64,000 nt of DNA from BJGO01 sp964640655. GTDB lineage: Bacteria > Bacteroidota > Bacteroidia > Chitinophagales > UBA10324. The notes beneath the pieces were generated by a model that was given only the letters and a program-made list of their open reading frames with translations, searched no databases and had not been told where the DNA came from. The stretch lies in NCBI GenBank assembly GCA_964640655.1, contig CAZXFT010000005.1:62001-126000 (forward strand), in the 5' to 3' direction. Both the position numbers and the translations under genes were made by a program. Each line of letters begins with the position of its first letter. The first letter of the stretch is position 1. This document shows positions 29,114-36,955 of this stretch, piece by piece.

Positions 29114-29571
29114 GCAAGATAAGCCTCGGCGACAAAGCCCCGGATTTTAATGGCACAGACCAAAACAGCAATAGCATATCACTTAAAGATTTTAAAGGCA
29201 AGAAAGTAATACTTTATTTCTACCCGAAAGATGATACCCCCGGTTGTACCGCTGAATCATGCAACCTACGAGATAACTATAAAGCACTCATCAAGAAAGG
29301 TTATGCCGTAGTAGGTGTTAGTGCCGACAACGAAAAGTCACACAAGAAATTCGCCGATAAGTACGAACTCCCCTTCCCTCTTATTGCCGACACCGAAAAA
29401 AAAGTACTTCAAGCCTATGATGCCTGGGGAGAGAAAAGCATGTACGGAAAAAAATATATGGGCATCATACGAAAAACATTCGTGATTGACGAGAAAGGAA
29501 AGATTGAAAAAATATTTGATAAGGTTGATACTAAGAATCACACCGAACAGATATTGGAGAGCTACGAATAA
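29110..29571 (+). CDS. bcp: Thioredoxin-dependent thiol peroxidase (Bcp-type peroxiredoxin)
   Basis: A 153-residue cytosolic peroxiredoxin of the Bcp/PrxQ class. The peroxidatic cysteine is Cys46 in DDTPGCTAESC and the resolving cysteine is Cys51, the atypical two-Cys C-x4-C spacing. Other family marks: YFYPKD, VVGVSADNEKSHKKF, and GIIRKTFVID. It reduces H2O2 and organic or lipid hydroperoxides with thioredoxin. Third gene of the symporter-M23-bcp run, sharing ATGA with the M23 gene. The stop is 1 bp from the stop of the convergent amidohydrolase. Confidence 0.95.
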   Translation: MSKISLGDKAPDFNGTDQNSNSISLKDFKGKKVILYFYPKDDTPGCTAESCNLRDNYKALIKKGYAVVGVSADNEKSHKKFADKYELPFPLIADTEKKVLQAYDAWGEKSMYGKKYMGIIRKTFVIDEKGKIEKIFDKVDTKNHTEQILESYE

Positions 29572-29572
29572 G

Positions 29573-30745
29573 TTATATAACACGCCTGGGCACAGCATCC
29601 CAAATATTCTGGCTGACGGGGTTAAAGTCTAAATGAACTAATCCCGGTTTTTTATTAATATCAATGCTGCCAATTACTTTATCCATGAGCAAAGCATTGG
29701 CACCATTGATAGTAGCCCAACTTAGCAAATCATGAATTTCAATTTCGGGATTATTATTGTGTATGGTCTTCAACTCCTCCCATATGCTCAACTGACTATT
29801 AGATGCAAGACTATCCGTGCCAACACATATTTGTTTGGTGTTGTTCATCCAGAGGTTATAATCAGGTAAAAGCTTTTCAATATATAGATTTGCATTCGGA
29901 CAAGTACAGAACCATATCTTCTTCAATCCTTCACCAATAAAATCAAAATCAACCTGCGACAAGAAAGTATTGTGTACCATTATAGTTTGCGCAGCATGTT
30001 CCATATAAGGCCAAATAGATTGAATACTGCGCATTCCAAAAGGAGTAAAGGTTTCTTCAGGATATTTGAGATACTCCAGAATATTATTCATCGCTCCGCT
30101 TCCATCATAACAATACGTCAATTCCTCATTGCTTTCCGCCATATGAATACTTGTTACATCGGAGGCCAGCGAAATGTAAAGCGATATATGCTCCCACAAG
30201 TTTCTCGACAAGGAATATGGTGCATGTGGTGCTATGGATGACTGAAGTCCGTTCTTTCTATGCTGCTGCAGTAATGCCACTGCCGAATTAAATAACTCAT
30301 CTGCCTTATCTGCTCTGTACCCCAGCGTTTCGATGAAAGTGTGGTAATGAATTTTGCTTTTTTTCTTCATCTCCAGTGCATCTGCAGTATTAGAAATATC
30401 ACCAACGGCAACTATGCCGTCGTTCCACATCTCCTGATCTGCCTTATCAATAGCTTCAGTAATTACTTCGCGTGTTGTATTACGGATGCTTAACAAGTCA
30501 ATTATAAATTGAGTGAGTCCGCCACCGCGGGGAATCATATCTTTCATGAAAGATAGCTCTGTATGTGTATGAGTATTTACAAATCCCGGTACAATTGCAC
30601 CGGGTAATTGAAGCACATCGCCGTTAGTATGTTTATCAATAGTATCAATCTGCAAGATAATACCATCATTATTAAAAACTAGGACATGATTTTTAAGCAC
30701 CTGACCACTGATGGTAAAGATTGAATCTGCTGTAATTTTTTTCAC
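29573..30745 (-). CDS. Amidohydrolase-family metal-dependent deaminase/hydrolase
   Basis: A 390-residue amidohydrolase-superfamily TIM-barrel enzyme. The metal-binding HxH is His59/His61 in NTHTHTELSF; later IAPHAPYSLS, SIHMAESNEE (His and catalytic Glu) and CVGTDSLASNSQ (catalytic Asp) complete the mononuclear site of the cytosine/adenosine/S-adenosylhomocysteine deaminase branch (ATZ/TRZ-like). The substrate is unknown; deamination of an aminated heterocycle is most likely. Starts with GTG at 30745; no better ATG exists. Divergent from rlmN with a 56-bp gap. Confidence 0.87.
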   Translation of the reverse strand: MKKITADSIFTISGQVLKNHVLVFNNDGIILQIDTIDKHTNGDVLQLPGAIVPGFVNTHTHTELSFMKDMIPRGGGLTQFIIDLLSIRNTTREVITEAIDKADQEMWNDGIVAVGDISNTADALEMKKKSKIHYHTFIETLGYRADKADELFNSAVALLQQHRKNGLQSSIAPHAPYSLSRNLWEHISLYISLASDVTSIHMAESNEELTYCYDGSGAMNNILEYLKYPEETFTPFGMRSIQSIWPYMEHAAQTIMVHNTFLSQVDFDFIGEGLKKIWFCTCPNANLYIEKLLPDYNLWMNNTKQICVGTDSLASNSQLSIWEELKTIHNNNPEIEIHDLLSWATINGANALLMDKVIGSIDINKKPGLVHLDFNPVSQNIWDAVPRRVI

Positions 30746-30788
30746 GCACTAAAACTAACAAGAACAAATACGTTAGAGTCACATCGCC

Positions 30789-30796
30789 TACCTTTG
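30789..30796 (+). promoter_or_regulatory. -7 promoter element of rlmN
   Basis: TACCTTTG matches TAnnTTTG exactly and ends 5 nt before the rlmN ATG (30802). Initiation about 7 nt downstream would give an essentially leaderless mRNA. Confidence 0.5.
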
Positions 30797-30801
30797 CCGC
30801 A

Positions 30802-31842
30802 ATGGCTTCAGAGAATACAAATATCCGCAACCTTACCTTACCCGAATTGCAAGAGTGGTTTGTAGCATCAGGCGATAAAAAATTTCGTGCTGTGCAGGTT
30901 TATGACTGGCTTTGGAAAAAAGGAGTAAGAGCGATTGACTCAATGTCTAATCTCTCCAAAGAGACCCGATCCAAACTGGCTGAATCATTTTCATTTCCTG
31001 CATTAGAATTGAATAAAACTCAGATCAGTCGCGATGGCACCATTAAAGTTCGGTTTGTAACCAACGACAATCATTATATAGAAGGTGTCATCATTCCTGC
31101 CGAGGATCGCATTACTGCCTGTGTATCTTCACAGGTTGGCTGTTCATTGACGTGTGCTTTCTGTGCTACAGGAAAAATGAAACGTGAACGGAATCTGCAT
31201 TTCTTTGAAATATTTGATCAGGTGGTGATGCTGAATGAGATTGCTGAGAAAGAATGCGGACGTGGCCTAACTAACATTGTGTTTATGGGAATGGGAGAAC
31301 CACTCTTGAATTACTCTCAAGTTTCAAAAGCCATTGATATAATATCTTCTCCCGATGCATTGGGAATGTCACCCCGCAGAATTACAGTTTCTACAGCTGG
31401 AATTGCCAAGATGATTCGTAAAATGGGTGATGATGAAGTTCGATACCGCTTAGCACTATCACTACATGCCGCAAACGATTTGAAACGGAGTAAAATTATG
31501 CCTATCAACGACGAAAATAATTTGGAAACACTGATACAGGCACTGAACTATTTCTACCAAAAAACAAAAAACAGAATCTCACTCGAGTATATTCTGTTTA
31601 AAGATTTCAATGACTCAATTGAAGATGCTAAACAACTTATTAAGATAGCTAGAAGAGTTCCTTGCAGAGTCAACATCATTGAATATAATCCGGTTGAAGG
31701 AACAGGTTTTGAGAAAGCTACTACTGCAAAGACTAAAATCTTTGCAGAAACATTAGAACAAAATGGAGTTACAGTTACCGTACGTTACAGCAGAGGAAAA
31801 GACATTGACGCTGCCTGCGGTCAATTAGCTAATAAAAATTAA
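30802..31842 (+). CDS. rlmN: 23S rRNA (adenine2503-C2)-methyltransferase
   Basis: A 346-residue radical-SAM enzyme that methylates A2503 of 23S rRNA (and possibly A37 of some tRNAs). The 4Fe-4S cluster ligands are Cys114, Cys118 and Cys121 in CSLTCAFC. Other marks: VRFVTNDNHYIEGVIIP, NIVFMGMGEPLLNY, ISVSTAGI-like RITVSTAGIAKM, LSLHAAND, and the conserved C-terminal catalytic-Cys region RYSRGKDIDAACGQL. The stop overlaps the stop of the convergent porP/sprF gene within one TTAA (31839-31842). Confidence 0.95.
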   Translation: MASENTNIRNLTLPELQEWFVASGDKKFRAVQVYDWLWKKGVRAIDSMSNLSKETRSKLAESFSFPALELNKTQISRDGTIKVRFVTNDNHYIEGVIIPAEDRITACVSSQVGCSLTCAFCATGKMKRERNLHFFEIFDQVVMLNEIAEKECGRGLTNIVFMGMGEPLLNYSQVSKAIDIISSPDALGMSPRRITVSTAGIAKMIRKMGDDEVRYRLALSLHAANDLKRSKIMPINDENNLETLIQALNYFYQKTKNRISLEYILFKDFNDSIEDAKQLIKIARRVPCRVNIIEYNPVEGTGFEKATTAKTKIFAETLEQNGVTVTVRYSRGKDIDAACGQLANKN

Positions 31843-32867
31843 AAACGAGGACAGAAAGTACGCCTATTCTTCTTGTTTGGCTTACCTGAAGTATAGATTA
31901 CTGCAACTTCAAAACCACCCTGCCCGCCGGTAGCAACATTCAGGTTTGAAGTATTGATATCATAGCTTACACCAAACTGAACACCATTCATCATAACACC
32001 AACTGTAGGGATTAACGCATCGTTTGTACGAGTAAATACCCCGCCATAAACTATTGTTCCTACTTTATAACGTGAAGGAGAGAAGTTATAACCAATAGCT
32101 GTACCTGCAACCATCTCTTGAGCACTGGTTTGTAATTGGTACAACACATAAGGCAATAAGTATACTTTGTTATTGATACCAAAAGTACCGCCGGCATGAA
32201 CGGTATAGCGAGTACCTATTTTGTTATCGTTGCTTGTTCCATAAAACGATTCAAATGGTCGGGAAATATGAGAGATGTTGGCTCCGAGTGTAAAGCGTGA
32301 ATAATCTGTCAATAATGCATCGAAAGCTAAGCCTGCTGCTAAATCAGTATAAGCAAAACGTGTATTCTGAATAGGATCTAAAGAAGCAAACCCGGGTTTG
32401 AAACCAGTACCGGTAAACTCATCATAAAAATCAAGACGGGTTAAGTCAATACCTTTTTGAGTCCAACCATATAAGCCACCAACTGATAAATGATAGTTGC
32501 CTGAATTATCGAGCGACTGATGATATGCGAGTGATAACATCGCTGAACTGGTAGTTAATTGCCCGTCGCCAGCTTTATCCGTTAAGAACAATACGCCTAA
32601 TCCAAGATAGTTGCCACTGAAACGGCCACTGAGTAATTTAAAATCGGCGAAAGCAGATGGAGTTGCATAAACAGCAGGTGCCGAAATGCTGCCCCACTGA
32701 TTTCTGTAGTTGACACCTACGCGCCAGGTGCCGCTCATGCTACCCGTTAGAGCCGGATTCAGTGTAAGAGGAGAATAGTAAAACTGTGAAAAGTGCGGAT
32801 CCTGAGCTAAAACACTCAGCACAGACACACTAAACACAATAAGGAAGAGTAACTTTTTCATATTCAT
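31839..32867 (-). CDS. PorP/SprF-family type IX secretion membrane protein
   Basis: A 342-residue outer-membrane protein. Signal peptide ending LSVLAQ, followed at once by the diagnostic PHFSQFYYSPLTLNPALTGS of PorP/SprF proteins, then repeated amphipathic strands (LGLGVLFLTDKAGDG, SLAYHQSLDNSGNYHLSVGGLYG, FGVSYDINTSNL). PorP/SprF proteins form barrels that help export or anchor type B T9SS cargo; a candidate client is the type B protein at 2769-4163. No other T9SS component gene is in the window. Two in-frame ATGs two codons apart are possible starts. Confidence 0.92.
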   Translation of the reverse strand: MNMKKLLFLIVFSVSVLSVLAQDPHFSQFYYSPLTLNPALTGSMSGTWRVGVNYRNQWGSISAPAVYATPSAFADFKLLSGRFSGNYLGLGVLFLTDKAGDGQLTTSSAMLSLAYHQSLDNSGNYHLSVGGLYGWTQKGIDLTRLDFYDEFTGTGFKPGFASLDPIQNTRFAYTDLAAGLAFDALLTDYSRFTLGANISHISRPFESFYGTSNDNKIGTRYTVHAGGTFGINNKVYLLPYVLYQLQTSAQEMVAGTAIGYNFSPSRYKVGTIVYGGVFTRTNDALIPTVGVMMNGVQFGVSYDINTSNLNVATGGQGGFEVAVIYTSGKPNKKNRRTFCPRF

Positions 32868-32968
32868 TATCCGGCTTGTAAACGTACTTAGATGCTTTTA
32901 ATTACGCAAGAATCTAACGTGTGGTTAAAAATAAGCATTAACATCAGTTAAACAAGGGGGTAATCGAC

Positions 32969-33619
32969 TTAATGTTGCATTTTTTCGCCAAAAGCCAAAT
33001 CTCCAGCATCTCCGAGGCCTGGAACGATGTAAGATTGAGGGTTTAATTCTTCATCTATAGCTGCTGTCCAGATGGTACAATCTGTTAAATGATCCTGCAC
33101 CATTTTAATGCCAGCACGACTGGCAATAACGCATGCTATGTGTGTATGGCGTGGTTTGCCCACTTCAAAGACCTGCTTGAGTGTTTTAACCATGGATGCT
33201 CCGGTAGCCAGCATGGGGTCGGCAACGATCAAGATTCTGTCTTGCAAATCAGCACAAGCCAGATATTCCAGCTCAATCACAAAACTGTCGCCGTTAGTAT
33301 GTTTTCTATATGCAGAGATAAAGGCATTGTCGGCGCGATCGAAATAATTCAATATACCGTGGTGCATGGGTATCCCTGCACGAAGAATAGTACCTATTAC
33401 AGGTTGCTGTTCTAATACAGGCACTTCTATAGTGCCTAATGGTGTAATTACGACTTCCTTGTTATAAGTAAGTTTTTTTGAAATTTCGTAAGCGATTATT
33501 TCACCAATCCGTTCGAGATTTCTTCTGAATCTCATGCGGTCATTCTGAATTTTCACACTGCGTATTTCAGCAATGTACTGAGTAACCAATGAGTTATTTT
33601 CACCTATGTTGTAAACCAT
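32969..33619 (-). CDS. upp: Uracil phosphoribosyltransferase
   Basis: A 216-residue type I PRTase that salvages uracil to UMP. The PRPP loop is visible as VADPMLATGASMVKTL. Other family marks: GTILRAGIPMHHGIL, YLACADLQDRILIVADPML and the C-terminal uracil-binding YIVPGLGDAGDLAFG. It is the last gene of a compact minus-strand run; its ATG lies inside the upstream gene, which ends 20 bp downstream of it, suggesting translational coupling. Confidence 0.95.
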   Translation of the reverse strand: MVYNIGENNSLVTQYIAEIRSVKIQNDRMRFRRNLERIGEIIAYEISKKLTYNKEVVITPLGTIEVPVLEQQPVIGTILRAGIPMHHGILNYFDRADNAFISAYRKHTNGDSFVIELEYLACADLQDRILIVADPMLATGASMVKTLKQVFEVGKPRHTHIACVIASRAGIKMVQDHLTDCTIWTAAIDEELNPQSYIVPGLGDAGDLAFGEKMQH

Positions 33620-34541
33620 CTTTTATGTTTTTTAAAATTCGGAGATGCCAAGGTAACTGATTTAACATGATGTGCCAATATGTATGTGGCTGGGACCCAA
33701 ATGTTTGATAGAAAGCAGCAACTCCGGGCAAATCAGAACCTTCAAAATCAAATGTGCGATTGCTGTTTGAAAAATGTTTTATGACTTCGTTCAATAGAAT
33801 TGACATAGCCTGATATTTTCTACCATCGCTATTTGAAGCATTAAACAGGTTAACGACATACGATTCATTGTATAATATAAAACTTGCTGCGACGCATTGG
33901 TCATTCATCCAAACCTCCCACACCATACCGTTATTATTTTGAGTTGCCGCATGTACAAGTTCCGATAACACTTTATAATTCTCTTGTTTTAATTCTTTAA
34001 CCTCATCAGCCTTTGAATCGCGAAATAATTGAATCAGATTATCGGAGCTTGAATTTATTTTTACAATACAATTTGATGAATGCTTTTTAAGGTTGCGCTT
34101 TAAGTTCTCGGAATAATTACTAACTATTTGATCGTAGGACTGTTTGAGATTTATCAGGTGCGTAGTTCGCGCAAGTACTTTATCAAATGTTGTTGGTGCT
34201 TCGTGTTGAAAGTGTAATTGCAGATGTATGAACAAAGCGTAAGTATTGAGCATTGATAAAAATTCTTGCTGGGTAATTTTTATATCAAGGTCTACAGTTT
34301 GCTTTACAAACAATCCAAATTGTTGTGTAAAGAACGGCTGGTAAACATATTTAACTCCGGCTTTAATTCTGTTTGGTAAAGGGGCAATAACCTTGTATTG
34401 TTCGTCCACTATAGCGTCCCAACCCGGGCAGGCAATATCCAAATACCATGAATAACAGTAAGGAAGTGGTAGAGTCGAGTCATCTAAACATGCATCCCAC
34501 CGTTGTTTATCTATTTGCTGATTCGGAAGAATGCGCAGCAT
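33600..34541 (-). CDS. FemAB/GNAT-like acyltransferase-fold protein
   Basis: A 313-residue protein lacking signal or membrane segments. Its layout fits FemAB/GNAT-like (BioF2-type) proteins: an N-terminal half with WDACLDDSTLPLPYCYSWYLDI, and a C-terminal half with MVWEVWMNDQCVAASFILYNESYVVNLFNASNSDGRKYQAMSILL and TFDFEGSDLPGVAAFYQTFGSQP, the latter typical of a GNAT/FemAB acceptor-site end. Family members transfer aminoacyl or acyl groups onto peptidoglycan or small molecules. Lies 4 bp after the polysaccharide deacetylase and overlaps upp by 20 bp, in the same run. The exact substrate is unknown. Confidence 0.65.
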   Translation of the reverse strand: MLRILPNQQIDKQRWDACLDDSTLPLPYCYSWYLDIACPGWDAIVDEQYKVIAPLPNRIKAGVKYVYQPFFTQQFGLFVKQTVDLDIKITQQEFLSMLNTYALFIHLQLHFQHEAPTTFDKVLARTTHLINLKQSYDQIVSNYSENLKRNLKKHSSNCIVKINSSSDNLIQLFRDSKADEVKELKQENYKVLSELVHAATQNNNGMVWEVWMNDQCVAASFILYNESYVVNLFNASNSDGRKYQAMSILLNEVIKHFSNSNRTFDFEGSDLPGVAAFYQTFGSQPHTYWHIMLNQLPWHLRILKNIKDGLQHR

Positions 34542-34545
34542 AGTG

Positions 34546-35853
34546 TTATTCTTTTGCGTATTTTATCAACTCTTCAAATCGTGAACTCCACCCGGTAAAT
34601 TCGCTTTGCGGTCCAACGAGATTATTATGTGCCACAAAAATAAAAGTACCATTCACTTTTCTGACTTCATCTACATATAGTTTTACCTCATCAAGTGCAC
34701 TGTCGGCACCAAGATTCATCTGATGGTGAAGAGTAGAATCCATAGCACAGAAGGGATGAATGCGCAACGATGTTTGTTCTTCGCGTTGAATATCGTAGAA
34801 ATAAAAAGGTGAACAAATGCCTGCTCTGAATCCCAAAATATTTTGATAACCCATGGAATAATCTTCACGTATTCCAATGTCGGTCAGAATGCGATAAGTA
34901 TCCGGGAACTTCAACATAATATAATGTTGTCTGCTACGTAAAGTTGGCTTACCGGTAATGGCGTTAAGACGGTCTATCTCTAGTCCAAGTAATTTGTACT
35001 TACTGTTAGAGGCATAACTCGGATGCAAACCAATCAAATACCGACTGCTGATATCACGTATGATATTTTGAAGTTTCTCGCTGGTCCAGGGAATACTTTT
35101 ATCATACGTGCCATAGTCGCCAAGATGGAAAAAATAAATCGGATAAACCTGGTACTTATTGTTCAAATGGAACTGGTATTCGAAAGTATCATAAGGGTCA
35201 GGAATTTTACCTGCAAGAACTTTTTTACGCATTTCAATAAAATCCTTGTCACCAGTAATCATAGCTTTTAACAAAGCCCCCTGAGAACGATATGCTCCTT
35301 TTTCTATAATCGAGAAAGCAATATCAATATCATAAGTTAAGATGCATTGGTAACTCTTCGCTCCAAATTGCAGTGAACTATACCGCTCGTGTAGGATGGT
35401 TTTCAGATGTTCCGCATAATGATTCACTACAGGTATAAAGTGAAAACTTTTTTGATACGCTAAACTTTTTTCTCCACGAAATCGTCCATAACTATCCCCA
35501 CGAAAAGGTAAATATTCTTCATACCTGGTTACCATGAAAAATGTTGCTGCAAAAGGATCATATGGTAATGATGCCGGCTGATTGGAAGTAAATATTACTG
35601 GAATGCCCTCAAATTCGATAGCTTCAGTACGTTGCTGTCGAACACCTGCTTCAAACAATATTTGTTGAGAAGAAATAAATAATTCATCTCCAAAGGCACG
35701 AGTGCTATAGTTCAGTTTAGGTCCACCATAATTCTGAAATGTTTGAACGTCATTGGTAATTTCATATTCAATTTCCAACATTTCGCGAAACATCAAATTC
35801 AGCACATAATATAAACGCGGACTAACTTTAGTTGTATAGATTAATAAAATCAT
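34546..35853 (-). CDS. Polysaccharide deacetylase-family protein (Bacteroidota type)
   Basis: A 435-residue protein. An N-terminal ~170-residue domain (ILLIYTTKVSPRLYYVLNLMF, PVIFTSNQPASLPYDPFAATFFMVTRYEEYLPF) is typical of Bacteroidota deacetylase-like proteins. The C-terminal NodB-like barrel shows CILTYDIDIAFS (Asp motif 1), LIGLHPSYASNSKY (His/Ser motif 2) and GFRAGICSPFYFYDI. No signal peptide. Probably deacetylates an intracellular or membrane-linked glycan; the substrate is unknown. The ATG overlaps the previous stop as TAATG. Confidence 0.83.
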   Translation of the reverse strand: MILLIYTTKVSPRLYYVLNLMFREMLEIEYEITNDVQTFQNYGGPKLNYSTRAFGDELFISSQQILFEAGVRQQRTEAIEFEGIPVIFTSNQPASLPYDPFAATFFMVTRYEEYLPFRGDSYGRFRGEKSLAYQKSFHFIPVVNHYAEHLKTILHERYSSLQFGAKSYQCILTYDIDIAFSIIEKGAYRSQGALLKAMITGDKDFIEMRKKVLAGKIPDPYDTFEYQFHLNNKYQVYPIYFFHLGDYGTYDKSIPWTSEKLQNIIRDISSRYLIGLHPSYASNSKYKLLGLEIDRLNAITGKPTLRSRQHYIMLKFPDTYRILTDIGIREDYSMGYQNILGFRAGICSPFYFYDIQREEQTSLRIHPFCAMDSTLHHQMNLGADSALDEVKLYVDEVRKVNGTFIFVAHNNLVGPQSEFTGWSSRFEELIKYAKE

Positions 35854-36524
35854 TATTGTGCAGCCTGCTGAAATTTTGTGGAATAAAATTGATTGCCTGA
35901 ATCCGCCATAGATGTTAAATAAGGATGAACTAGATATCGAGTATCACCAGTAGAATCGTGGAGGCTTTGTAAAATGTGCACGATATTAGTTACACCAATT
36001 TCATCGCACCACTGCAATGGTCCTTTAGGATAATTAGTGCCCAATATCATGCCTTTATCAATGTCCTCTATGCTCGCTGTGCCTTCTGCTATTGTTGCTA
36101 CCGCCTCGTTGATTATCATACTCAATACACGCAAAGTAATCATTCCGGGTCTATCAGGCACGTGTTTATATTTCCAGTTAAACGAACTTGTTAAAGAAAT
36201 AAATTTATTAAAATCTGCGTCTGAACCACTCACCTCTTTTACCGGCACGGAAATAAAGCCCGGTAAAAGATTCATTCCACAAATGTTCTGCACACGGATA
36301 TTTCTCTTTAGTTCTTTCAATGTTCCTGTAGCCGATGAAGCGATGAACAAAGTTTCATGGCTGCTTTCATCAATATTTATTTGTAAACTATCATGCAACA
36401 GGAAGACAACATCATAACCTCTTCTAAAAGAGTTAGTGAGGTCTATGTGATGCTCTGCAATTTCCGGAATTTGATTTTTCAATTCCTCAGCACATTTCTC
36501 ATTCCCTATGATTAGCAGTTTCAA
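35853..36524 (-). CDS. 3-hydroxyacyl-CoA dehydrogenase C-domain-like protein with a degenerate Rossmann region
   Basis: A 223-residue protein. Its C-terminal ~95 residues match the 3-hydroxyacyl-CoA dehydrogenase C-terminal domain: RPGMITLRVLSMIINEAV, IEDIDKGMILGTNYPKGPLQWCDEIG and YLVHPYLTSMA. The N-terminal ~125 residues look Rossmann-like (MKLLIIGNEKCAEELK) but lack the GxGxxG NAD loop and are much shorter than in true dehydrogenases. Redox activity is therefore doubtful; a binding or altered-specificity role is possible. TTG start, no ATG available. First gene of the run with the deacetylase, FemAB-like protein and upp. Confidence 0.72.
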   Translation of the reverse strand: MKLLIIGNEKCAEELKNQIPEIAEHHIDLTNSFRRGYDVVFLLHDSLQINIDESSHETLFIASSATGTLKELKRNIRVQNICGMNLLPGFISVPVKEVSGSDADFNKFISLTSSFNWKYKHVPDRPGMITLRVLSMIINEAVATIAEGTASIEDIDKGMILGTNYPKGPLQWCDEIGVTNIVHILQSLHDSTGDTRYLVHPYLTSMADSGNQFYSTKFQQAAQ

Positions 36525-36573
36525 TGCGTGTTAATTAGTGATATTTGGATTGCGAAAATAATTATTCTGCAAC

Positions 36574-36954
36574 ATGAAAAAACAAATCATCCAAACCCCA
36601 CATGCTCCCGCACCCATCGGGCCTTATAGTCAGGCTGTTTTATGCGGCGATATGCTCTTTTGTAGCGGTCAAATTGCTATTGACCCTAAAACAGAAAAGT
36701 TAATAACCGAAGATATCATCTCAGAGACAAATCAGGTGATGCAAAATATAAAAGCCATACTCAATGCAGCCGGACTTGACTTTTCCAACGTCATCAAAAC
36801 ATCAATTTTTCTAAGCAACATGGATTTCTTTGCTCAGGTAAATGAGATTTATGGCAGCTACTTCAATGGCGAATACCCTGCACGCGAAACAGTTGAGGTT
36901 TCTAAATTGCCCAAAGGTGTACATGTAGAAATTTCGGTTACTGCATCCCGTTAA
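36574..36954 (+). CDS. ridA: RidA family enamine/imine deaminase
   Basis: A 126-residue trimeric YjgF/YER057c/UK114 protein that hydrolyses reactive 2-aminoacrylate and related enamines. Marks: HAPAPIGPYSQAV, LFCSGQIAIDP, VIKTSIFLSNMDFF, YFNGEYPARETVEVSKLPKGVHVEI; the substrate-carboxylate Arg is in PARETV. The stop is 1 bp before the MFS gene's ATG, so both should be co-transcribed. Confidence 0.95.
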   Translation: MKKQIIQTPHAPAPIGPYSQAVLCGDMLFCSGQIAIDPKTEKLITEDIISETNQVMQNIKAILNAAGLDFSNVIKTSIFLSNMDFFAQVNEIYGSYFNGEYPARETVEVSKLPKGVHVEISVTASR

Positions 36955-36955
36955 A

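Noticed and set aside
36037..36417. A 126-codon plus-strand open frame
   Set aside because: Antisense to the 3HCDH-like gene, with no promoter and no recognisable domain.
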